Source: Bacteroidota bacterium (GTDB lineage: Bacteria > Bacteroidota > Ignavibacteria > Ignavibacteriales > Ignavibacteriaceae). From it: a stretch of DNA of 32,489 bases. The notes under the pieces are model-generated. The model was not told the origin of the DNA, did not search any database, and saw only the letters and a program-made list of their open reading frames with translations. The stretch spans positions 1-32,489 of the forward strand of contig JAKAKL010000130.1 of the NCBI GenBank assembly GCA_021824565.1, given 5' to 3'. A program made the translations under genes and the position numbers. This document shows, piece by piece, positions 8,639 through 16,059 of the stretch (within the stretch, counting starts at the first letter, position 1; each line of letters opens with the position of its first letter).

Positions 8639-10960
8639 ATGGCAAGTGAACTAAGTAACATCGGCGAGTTAGCTGTTGCAGTAGATGACATTGGATCTAA
8701 AGAAGAAATAACGGTTAATCATCCATCACTTCAGCGTGATGAAGAAACACCTGCTGTAGTATTAAAGCTTGAACATTATGGAAGCCTTGGAATAATCAGA
8801 AGCCTCGGCAGACTCGGAATACCTGTATACGGCGTGGATAATGCAAGCCAGCCGCCTGCTGCTGTTTCTCGATACTGTAAAAGATATTTCAAATGGGATA
8901 TAGATAATTCATTCGAAGAAGAGACTTTGGAGTTTTTGATAAAATTAAGTCGCCACATAAAAAAAACTTCCTTGTTGATAGCCACGAGCGATGAAACTGC
9001 TTTGTTCATTGCTAGAAACTCCGAAGTGCTTAAAAAATATTTTCTCTTTCCCGATATATCGCATGAACTCATAAGAAAGCTTTGCAGCAAAAAAGAAATG
9101 TACATTCTGGCATTGAAATACAATGTGCCTGTACCGGAAGCGTTTTTCCCTTCCTCACTAAAGGAAGTGATTGACTATGTGGACAAAGCAAAATTTCCAG
9201 TTATGCTGAAGGGAATTGACGGTGGCAAACTCGAAAATAAAACGGGGAAAAAGATGGTTATAGTTTATGAAAAATCGACGCTTATTAATCTTTATAAAAA
9301 AATGGAAGACGATAAAGAAAAAAATCTTATGATCCAGGAATATATCCCAAACACAAAAAATCATATGTGGATATTCAATGGATATTTTGATTCGTCTTCA
9401 CAATGTCTTGTTGCTTTTACCGGAAAAAAGCTGAGGCAAAATCCGATTTTTACTGGAATGACCTCATTAGGAATTTGTCAATGGAACGAAACTCTTGCAG
9501 AGCTGGCAAAAAAATTTTTAAGAAATATTAATTACACCGGACCCGTTGATATTGATTTTGTATTTGATACGAGGGACCATAAGTACAAACTGCTTGATGT
9601 TAATCCAAGAATCGGAGCATCGTTTAGATTGTTTGTAGGTCAAAACGGAATTGATGTCGCCCGCGCTTTATTTTATGATTCTACCAGCCTGCAATTTTCT
9701 TTTGTACCTGCTTCCGGCGGTAGAAAATGGTTTGTTGAGGATAAAGATTTACTTTCAAGTTTCCTTTATAGAAAACATGATGACCTAAATTTAAAAGATT
9801 GGGTACGCTCTTTCAAAGGAGTTAAAGAAGCGGGATATTTTGCGTTTGATGATTTAATGCCATTCATTACGATGTCTTCTAATCATTTGAAAAAAAGTTC
9901 AAGTAAATTAATTAAGAAAATATCGTCGTCAATTATTAAATCAGGTGATCTCAAGAATGTTGATTCTATTGTAAAGCGGCAAAGTATTTATGATGAAATA
10001 GGGAACAACTATTTTAAAAGAGAATTGATTTCTGATGATAAAAAAGAGAGCCAGTCAAGTCACAACGTGTTTAAGGACTCCGAACAAAACAAGCAGGTAA
10101 AAAAATACTTCGATCAAAATGAAAACTGGCAGGGCGCCGTATATGAAACGAGTGCTGACCCGCATGCTGCCGGTGTACGGCGCAGAAGAGAATATATTTT
10201 TAAAATGCTTGGGAAAATTTCCGCTTTAAAAATCGGCAACGCAATTGACATAGGCTGTGGACCAGGAGCGTACATCTATGAACTTGAGAAACGCGGCTTC
10301 AACGTTTATGGAATTGATATTAGTGCGGAAATGCTTAAGCATTGTGCTGAGAATTTAAAAAGGGATGGCTCTAAATTAAATCTCTTGTGCGCCGATACAT
10401 CTACGCTGCCGTTCCCGGAGGGAATTTTCAACCTTGTACTTTGTATAGGCGTTTTGCAGTATGTTGTTTCCGCCGAAAGAACTGTTCATGAAATTAACAG
10501 GATAACTTCAAGGCGCGGACTCGTAGTATTGTGTTTTGAAAATATGATTTCTTTTTCAAACATTGGTTTTTACTTACATCATAAACTGTCGAAGCTGGTG
10601 AATAGTAAGAAAAAATTAGTCGATGCCGGCGGCAAGTCAGAAAAAAGCATTCTATCTAATTGGTTTTTGAACCATGTCGCGGTACCTCATCTTTACAAAT
10701 TATATAATCCTTTCTGGATTGAAGAATTAATGCTGATGAACAATATGAAAAAGATTAACGCTATTACATACGGCTACCCATTTAAATTTTTGAGAAGAGT
10801 AAATTTTATTCCCAAACAAATATTAAACTATTGTGAAAGGAAGATTGAATGGTTTGTTCACAAGACGAGAATGCCGCTTCTGTCTTACTCCGGAGAATTT
10901 TATATCGGAATTTTTCAAAAGACCGATCTTGAAGAAAATACTTTGAGTAAAGTTTCATAA
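8639..10960 (+). CDS. Fusion: ATP-grasp ligase + SAM-dependent methyltransferase
   Basis: This 773-aa protein opens with an acidic 35-residue tail, then a pre-ATP-grasp Rossmann-like segment (VVLKLEHYGSLGIIRSLGRL, 40-59; IPVYGVDN, 61-68). The ATP-grasp core follows: FPVMLKGIDGGK (186-197) for ATP binding, MIQEYIPN (231-238), and DIDFVFD plus LLDVNPRIGASF (305-329) with the Mg-binding Asp, Asn and Arg. After a Lys/Ser-rich linker (415-490) comes a class I methyltransferase: motif I AIDIGCGPGAY (535-545), YGIDIS (557-562), CADTSTLPFP (584-593) and LCIGVLQYV (601-609). ATP-grasp enzymes of this kind join a carboxylate to an amine or thiol. The context suggests attaching an amino acid or other acid to a sugar and methylating it; this is inference. 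An AGGAG sits 5 nt before the ATG and decides the start. The fusion is uncommon. Confidence 0.87.
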   Translation: MASELSNIGELAVAVDDIGSKEEITVNHPSLQRDEETPAVVLKLEHYGSLGIIRSLGRLGIPVYGVDNASQPPAAVSRYCKRYFKWDIDNSFEEETLEFLIKLSRHIKKTSLLIATSDETALFIARNSEVLKKYFLFPDISHELIRKLCSKKEMYILALKYNVPVPEAFFPSSLKEVIDYVDKAKFPVMLKGIDGGKLENKTGKKMVIVYEKSTLINLYKKMEDDKEKNLMIQEYIPNTKNHMWIFNGYFDSSSQCLVAFTGKKLRQNPIFTGMTSLGICQWNETLAELAKKFLRNINYTGPVDIDFVFDTRDHKYKLLDVNPRIGASFRLFVGQNGIDVARALFYDSTSLQFSFVPASGGRKWFVEDKDLLSSFLYRKHDDLNLKDWVRSFKGVKEAGYFAFDDLMPFITMSSNHLKKSSSKLIKKISSSIIKSGDLKNVDSIVKRQSIYDEIGNNYFKRELISDDKKESQSSHNVFKDSEQNKQVKKYFDQNENWQGAVYETSADPHAAGVRRRREYIFKMLGKISALKIGNAIDIGCGPGAYIYELEKRGFNVYGIDISAEMLKHCAENLKRDGSKLNLLCADTSTLPFPEGIFNLVLCIGVLQYVVSAERTVHEINRITSRRGLVVLCFENMISFSNIGFYLHHKLSKLVNSKKKLVDAGGKSEKSILSNWFLNHVAVPHLYKLYNPFWIEELMLMNNMKKINAITYGYPFKFLRRVNFIPKQILNYCERKIEWFVHKTRMPLLSYSGEFYIGIFQKTDLEENTLSKVS

Positions 10961-10974
10961 GATAAAATTAGAAG

Positions 10975-12075
10975 ATGATTCAGTTAATTGAAAATATTAA
11001 CGATCTGGAACAGATCAAAAACGGATGCAATAATCTTGCTGATAAAATTAAAATGCCGCTTTTGCGTTTTGAGTGGATTAAAAATTGTACAAGCATCTTG
11101 TCTCCCAATGAAAAGATAAAAGTTTTTGTCCTTATTGAAGAGAATGAAATTAGAGCGATTGCGCCGCTTGTCCTTAAGCGGAATTTTTTGTTTGAAAGAC
11201 TCGAAATAATAGGCGCTTCACTTCATAAAGAGCCGACAGGAATTTTATATGAAAATGAATATTCTCTTTTCAAGCTATTATCTGAAATAATAAACTTCGG
11301 ATATCCGGTTTACTTAAATGGAATAAGAGCCAATTGTACCGAAACAGCCTGGATCAATTCAATTTGCAATGATGCGGGAATTCATACATTAATGAAAAAT
11401 GCAGATATTCTTTATCTCCCTGTTTATGAAAGCTGGGAAAAATTTGAGAGCAGCATTTCTCCGAGCCGTAGATCGAGCTTAAGGCGTCTGGAACGCGTTG
11501 CAAACAATATGGGAAAACTAAAAGTTGAAATGATTTCTCCTGCCGTTGATGAAGTAGATAATTATTTAAATGAGATTTTTAACGTTGAGGCATCAAACTG
11601 GAAAAAAAGAATGGGAACAGCGATACAGTATAATTCAAAGCTTAACTTTTTTTTCCACAATTATATTAAAGATTCTGCCGAACTGGGTTTCCTTAGACTT
11701 TGCTATTTACGTATAAATGATATTGCGATAGCAGTTCAAGTTGGAATTGAATATGCCAACAGGTTCTGGCTGCTTAAAATAGGCTTCAACGAAGAATGGT
11801 CCAAATGCTCGCCGGGAATAATTTTGATGCACGAAGTTATCCGGACTGCTTTTGAAAAAAAATTGGACTCAATTGAATTTCTCGGGAGTGACGAACCCTG
11901 GCTTCATATATGGACGGATAAACTTCATGACCTGGTTTCATATACTATCTATCGTTCCCCAATTACTGCCGCTTCTGATATAGCAGTTGAATTTTCTAAT
12001 TCCATTTACGAAAGAATTCACTTTAAAATTGCTAAGAATTTTATTAGTCAGAACAGGAAATTATCACATGCTTAA
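10975..12075 (+). CDS. FemAB/CelD-like GNAT acyltransferase (third copy)
   Basis: This 366-aa protein has the CelD/BcsL-type layout: an N-terminal substrate-binding GNAT half (PLLRFEWIKNCTSIL, EIRAIAPLVLKRN), a basic helix SPSRRSSLRRLERVAN in the middle, the AVQVGIEYANRFWLLKIGFN strand pair, and a C-terminal IEFLGSDEPWLHIW block corresponding to the LLRGGEPYKFEI block of the other two copies. It is shorter and more divergent than the copies at 4448-7033 and 7030-8589, so it is probably an older paralogue with its own acceptor. It follows the ATP-grasp fusion by 14 nt and its last 8 nt overlap the proline-dehydrogenase-like gene. Acyl donor and acceptor cannot be deduced. Confidence 0.83.
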   Translation: MIQLIENINDLEQIKNGCNNLADKIKMPLLRFEWIKNCTSILSPNEKIKVFVLIEENEIRAIAPLVLKRNFLFERLEIIGASLHKEPTGILYENEYSLFKLLSEIINFGYPVYLNGIRANCTETAWINSICNDAGIHTLMKNADILYLPVYESWEKFESSISPSRRSSLRRLERVANNMGKLKVEMISPAVDEVDNYLNEIFNVEASNWKKRMGTAIQYNSKLNFFFHNYIKDSAELGFLRLCYLRINDIAIAVQVGIEYANRFWLLKIGFNEEWSKCSPGIILMHEVIRTAFEKKLDSIEFLGSDEPWLHIWTDKLHDLVSYTIYRSPITAASDIAVEFSNSIYERIHFKIAKNFISQNRKLSHA

Positions 12076-12931
12076 AAATAATATTATAAATTACATAGCA
12101 AAGAAGCACATTGCCGGAACTTATTTAGAAGATGCTTTAGCAATATGCAGACTTGCAGAAAGCAGCGGCTGGTCAACTGCAATTTCTGTATGGACCCGTG
12201 AAGGAGTGAGCTTTGAAGAAAATGCGAGCAAATATCATGAGATTATCTCCGCAATTATAAATGAGAAATTAAATTCATACTTATCGATCAAACCGTCTTC
12301 GATAAATTTTAATTTAAAAATGTTTGAACAACTTGCATGCTATGCATCGCAAGAGAAAATGAGAATTCATTTTGATTCTCTCTCGCCGGATTCGGCTGAT
12401 CGCTATTTAAAATTTTTGATGGAAGCGATAACAATCTATCCATTACTCGGTTATACATTGCCATCACGCTGGAGACGAAGTCTTCTCGATGCAGAGTTAA
12501 TAAGCGAGCTAAATATTCCTGTAAGAATAGTTAAGGGGCAGTGGCCCGATCCCGATTACAAACAAATAAATTCAAGAAAAAATTTTTTGGAAATTATCAA
12601 GATACTCGCCGGCAAAGTGCCGATGATTGGAATCGCAACTCACGAAAAATCTCTTGCCGAAAAAGCGATAGAGATTGCAAGTACTACAAATACTCAATAT
12701 GAACTTGAACAATTTTTTTCTCTTCCTTCAGTTGAAAAAAAACTCAGCCAAAAATACAATTTGAAGAAGAGGCTTTATGTCGTTTACGGCGAGCCATATT
12801 TACCTTATAATTTGAGAAGCGCAAACAAAAGACCTGCTATGATAGGATGGGTGCTCAAAGATATTTTCGATTTAAAACCAAAAACTTTCAATTATTTATA
12901 TGCCACTTCCATAAAAGATAGGAACACATGA
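12068..12931 (+). CDS. Proline-dehydrogenase-like flavoenzyme, divergent
   Basis: This 287-aa protein is about the length of single-domain bacterial proline dehydrogenases (FAD-dependent TIM barrels that oxidise proline to pyrroline-5-carboxylate). Family strands can be followed: LSIKPSSIN (72-80), RIHFDSLSP (99-107), VRIVKGQW (152-159), GIATHEKSL (188-196), ELEQFFSLP (212-220) and RLYVVYGEPYLPYNLR (235-250). In canonical enzymes the last block runs into an Arg-Arg pair that binds the substrate carboxylate; here the pair is R250-S251, so the substrate may not be free proline. The ATG at 12068 is chosen because AGGAAA lies about 8 nt before it and the reading frame upstream lies inside the previous gene. 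It overlaps both neighbours (8 and 4 nt). No P5C dehydrogenase partner is present. A biosynthetic role in modifying a glycan substituent is inferred. Confidence 0.8.
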   Translation: MLKNNIINYIAKKHIAGTYLEDALAICRLAESSGWSTAISVWTREGVSFEENASKYHEIISAIINEKLNSYLSIKPSSINFNLKMFEQLACYASQEKMRIHFDSLSPDSADRYLKFLMEAITIYPLLGYTLPSRWRRSLLDAELISELNIPVRIVKGQWPDPDYKQINSRKNFLEIIKILAGKVPMIGIATHEKSLAEKAIEIASTTNTQYELEQFFSLPSVEKKLSQKYNLKKRLYVVYGEPYLPYNLRSANKRPAMIGWVLKDIFDLKPKTFNYLYATSIKDRNT

Positions 12932-14736
12932 GTTTACACAATGCTAAAATATTGCTTGCGGTTGTAATACTTGCTGCTTTTATAAAAATAAATCTTAGGC
13001 GCATTCACGGGTATATAAATTTATTTGTACATCTTGCCGGTATTGAACGACAAATGCCCCCTAATAATGAACATCCAAAAATTTTAATTGATCAATTAGG
13101 GTACAGAGTTGACGATCAAAAAATTGCCTTATACAAAAACGCTGACCCTGGAAAGTTTGAGGTAGTAGATTCCAGCACCGGCAAAGTGGTCTTTGCAGGA
13201 AGTGCAGATCTTCCGGCAATGTATGATAAGGCTACGGGCGATAGTGTCTTTACATTAAACTTCTCAACCTTAACTAAGCAAGGTGAGTTTTATCTTTTGC
13301 TCCCTAAGCTTTCGTTAAAGTCTTCAAGTTTCTTTATTAATGATGGCGTGTATAATCAGTGTGCGACTTCTGTGTTGCAAAGTTTTTATTATGAGCGTTG
13401 CGGAATTAATATTAATAACGGCACTGTCTGGAAGCATCCTGCGTGTCATACGAAACCAGCTTGTTTTTATGATGATCCTAATAAACAAAAAGATGTATCA
13501 GGCGGATGGCATGATGCTGGTGATTATAATAAATTTGTTCCAACTACAGCTGTTAGTGCCGCATTTCTGTTATATACTTATGAAAACGACCCTGGTTTTT
13601 TTAAAGACGGTCAGTTGAATATTCCAGAAAATCATAATTCTATACCAGACATCCTAGATGAAGCACGCTGGGGCTTGGAGTGGCTTCTAAAAATGCAGCG
13701 CGCTGACGGAGCGGTTTATCATAAAGTCTCAATTAAAAAATGGACGGGAGAACATCTTCCAGACAAGGAAACAGATACACAATATATTTTCGGAATCAGC
13801 AGTGCGGCAACTGCTGATTTAGCTGCTGTTACTGCTTTAGGCGCTAACATTTTTTTTAAATATGATCAGCAGTTTGCCGCGGAACTTTTAAAGTCTGCTG
13901 CTGCGGCATGGGATTTTTTATTAAAGCATCCTGGAAATATTCCGTTAGGTGGATTTAAAAACCCTGCTGATGTTTCAGGCGGAGATTATAATGACAACGA
14001 TGATTCTGACGAAAGATTGTGGGCCTCGATTGAATTATACAGAGCCACGGGCACAGATGAATATCTAAAATATTTTCTTTCAAATTACTCGAAAGTCGGC
14101 GGACCCAACTACACGGTCAGCTGGAAAAATACTGCGAACTTTGCTTATTATTCTTTTTTAAAACTTCCGGTTTCCATTGGAACAGAAAAGGCAAGAAAAA
14201 ATATTGTCTCAAATTTAAAAACATATGCAAACTATATTGTAAGAAAGATTGAGCAAAGCGGGTATCGCTGCTCGCTGAATACGGATGAATATTTCTGGGG
14301 ATCTAACAGTATCCTTCTCGGATATGCATTCGATTTATTAAATGCATATTATATTATTGGTAAGGAAGTTTATTTTCAGGGCGCTCTCGATCAGCTGCAC
14401 TACATACTCGGTAGAAACACATTTGGAATTTCTTTTGTTACTGGTGTAGGTACAAACCCGGTGCGCTATCCATATCATCAATTCTCCATGCTGGCACACG
14501 AGGGAAATCCTGTGCCGGGAATGGTTGTTGCCGGTCCGAATAAATTTTCAAAGCTTAATGGAATACCAATTTCCAACTATCCGGGAAAAAGTTATGAAGA
14601 CAACCAGAAAAATTATTTTGTAAATGAACCTGCAATAAATTATACGGCGCCGCTTGTATTCGTGGCGTCATACTTTGCAGAAGCTGCTTCAAATAATGAA
14701 GTCCAAAATATAATGAAATCAATAAAGCAGAATTGA
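12928..14736 (+). CDS. GH9 family glycoside hydrolase (cellulase-like), N-terminally anchored
   Basis: This 602-aa protein starts with a hydrophobic segment (residues 7-20, then basic residues) that looks like a signal anchor. An Ig-like CelD_N domain follows (ILIDQLGYRVDDQKIALYK, 52-70; to about 136), then the (alpha/alpha)6 catalytic domain. SGGWHDAGDYNKF (191-203) carries the nucleophile/base Asp pair D196 and D199, and NEPAINYTAPLVF near the end carries the acid E567. The usual HHR substrate motif before the C terminus reads YHQ here (after NPVRYP). GH9 enzymes cut beta-1,4-glucans and mixed-linkage glucans. Inside an export locus it most likely trims or releases the exported polymer in the periplasm, as BcsZ does for cellulose. 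Its ATG sits in an ATGA overlap with the previous gene; the GT2 gene starts 12 nt after its stop. Confidence 0.92.
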   Translation: MSLHNAKILLAVVILAAFIKINLRRIHGYINLFVHLAGIERQMPPNNEHPKILIDQLGYRVDDQKIALYKNADPGKFEVVDSSTGKVVFAGSADLPAMYDKATGDSVFTLNFSTLTKQGEFYLLLPKLSLKSSSFFINDGVYNQCATSVLQSFYYERCGININNGTVWKHPACHTKPACFYDDPNKQKDVSGGWHDAGDYNKFVPTTAVSAAFLLYTYENDPGFFKDGQLNIPENHNSIPDILDEARWGLEWLLKMQRADGAVYHKVSIKKWTGEHLPDKETDTQYIFGISSAATADLAAVTALGANIFFKYDQQFAAELLKSAAAAWDFLLKHPGNIPLGGFKNPADVSGGDYNDNDDSDERLWASIELYRATGTDEYLKYFLSNYSKVGGPNYTVSWKNTANFAYYSFLKLPVSIGTEKARKNIVSNLKTYANYIVRKIEQSGYRCSLNTDEYFWGSNSILLGYAFDLLNAYYIIGKEVYFQGALDQLHYILGRNTFGISFVTGVGTNPVRYPYHQFSMLAHEGNPVPGMVVAGPNKFSKLNGIPISNYPGKSYEDNQKNYFVNEPAINYTAPLVFVASYFAEAASNNEVQNIMKSIKQN

Positions 14737-14748
14737 GACGAGGCAAAA

Positions 14749-15975
14749 ATGATAATCTATCTTCAGATTCCTTTCATTGCGGTTGTAAGTTTATTCACAG
14801 TTTATTTGTTCATGTTGACTGCTTTTGCTTTTTTATATCGCTCTGATTTTATCGACCTTGAAAAAAAACGTAACTACTTTGCTGTCGTAGTTCCTGCTCA
14901 TAATGAAGAGCTGGTTATCGAGCAGACAGTAAGAAATCTATTTAACATTGATTATCCCGTAGAACTATTTGACGTAATTGTTGTTGCGGATAATTGTGAT
15001 GATAAAACTGCGGTTATCTCGGCAAGAATGGGAGCTTTAGTCCTTGAACGCATCAACAAGAAATTTAAGGGAAAGGGATATGCTTTGAAATGGTGTTTTG
15101 ATCTGCTGATCAAAAGTTCGAGAAAGTATGATGCGTTTTTAGTAATAGACGCCGATACGATTGTTTCTGAAAATATATTGCAGATTTTGAACTCGTACGT
15201 AAATAAAGGCTCTGAAGCTATCCAGTGTTCTGATCTTGTAAAGCCGCAGCAAAATTCATGGAGTTCAGAAATTACAAGAGTTGGTTTAATGCTTTATAAT
15301 TATGTGAAACCTCTGGGGAAAAAAGTGATAAACTGCTCTGCTGGATTACGCGGCAACGGAATGTGTTTTTCTTCTAATACATTGAGGAAACATCCATGGC
15401 GCGCTTTTTCGCAGACGGAAGACCTTGAATATGGAATTAATCTTTTGATGAACGGAACGCAAACTATTTTTGCTCCTGAAGCACAGGTCAAGGCTATTAT
15501 GCCTGCTAATTCAAAGAATGCCGAATCGCAAAGAGCGCGTTGGGAGATTGGACGCTTTCCATTGATCTTTAAATACGGCGGCAGGTTATTTTCTGCTGCT
15601 CTTACAAAAAGATCGTTAGCATTGTTCGACGCATTTTTAGATTTAATATCGCCTGCATTCGTAAATCTTTTTTCATTTACCATAATGATGATTTTTGCAA
15701 ATGCGGTATTGTTCGCATTAAATCTTTCTGATGCAGGTATATTCTTGGTTTTGTGGTGCATTCTTTTATTGATGCAAATTTATCATGTGATCGGAGGTCT
15801 CTATATTGCTGGCGCAGATAAAGACGCATACAGGGCTTTATTTCACGTTCCTCGATACGCTGTCTGGAAATTAGTTTTGTATTTAAAGTTAGCTGTTAAG
15901 GGTCATACAAAACTTTGGGTACGAACGGCAAGAGAAACAGACTCTGATACTATCTTTCACAAGGTTGCAAAATAG
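14749..15975 (+). CDS. Membrane-bound GT2 glycosyltransferase (cellulose-synthase-like)
   Basis: This 408-aa protein has one N-terminal membrane helix (about 5-27), a GT-A domain and two C-terminal helices (about 298-322 and 328-350). The D,D,D,QxxRW signature of processive beta-glycosyltransferases is present: VVVADNCDD (77-85), VIDADT (132-137, metal binding), QTEDLEYG (222-229, catalytic base) and QRARWEIGRF (261-270). This combination fits synthesis of a beta-linked chain at the inner membrane. With only about three helices it is smaller than full cellulose synthases, so it could also be a single-sugar transferase. It lies 12 nt after the GH9 gene, a pairing reminiscent of cellulose synthase with its cellulase. 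A weak GAGG precedes the ATG. Confidence 0.9.
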   Translation: MIIYLQIPFIAVVSLFTVYLFMLTAFAFLYRSDFIDLEKKRNYFAVVVPAHNEELVIEQTVRNLFNIDYPVELFDVIVVADNCDDKTAVISARMGALVLERINKKFKGKGYALKWCFDLLIKSSRKYDAFLVIDADTIVSENILQILNSYVNKGSEAIQCSDLVKPQQNSWSSEITRVGLMLYNYVKPLGKKVINCSAGLRGNGMCFSSNTLRKHPWRAFSQTEDLEYGINLLMNGTQTIFAPEAQVKAIMPANSKNAESQRARWEIGRFPLIFKYGGRLFSAALTKRSLALFDAFLDLISPAFVNLFSFTIMMIFANAVLFALNLSDAGIFLVLWCILLLMQIYHVIGGLYIAGADKDAYRALFHVPRYAVWKLVLYLKLAVKGHTKLWVRTARETDSDTIFHKVAK

Positions 15976-16059
15976 AATTAGTTATATAATAACTCCAATT
16001 TAGGATATCTCTTACGCAGTCTATAAAAATAGTTTAAAAATAATTATCATTTTAATTTC

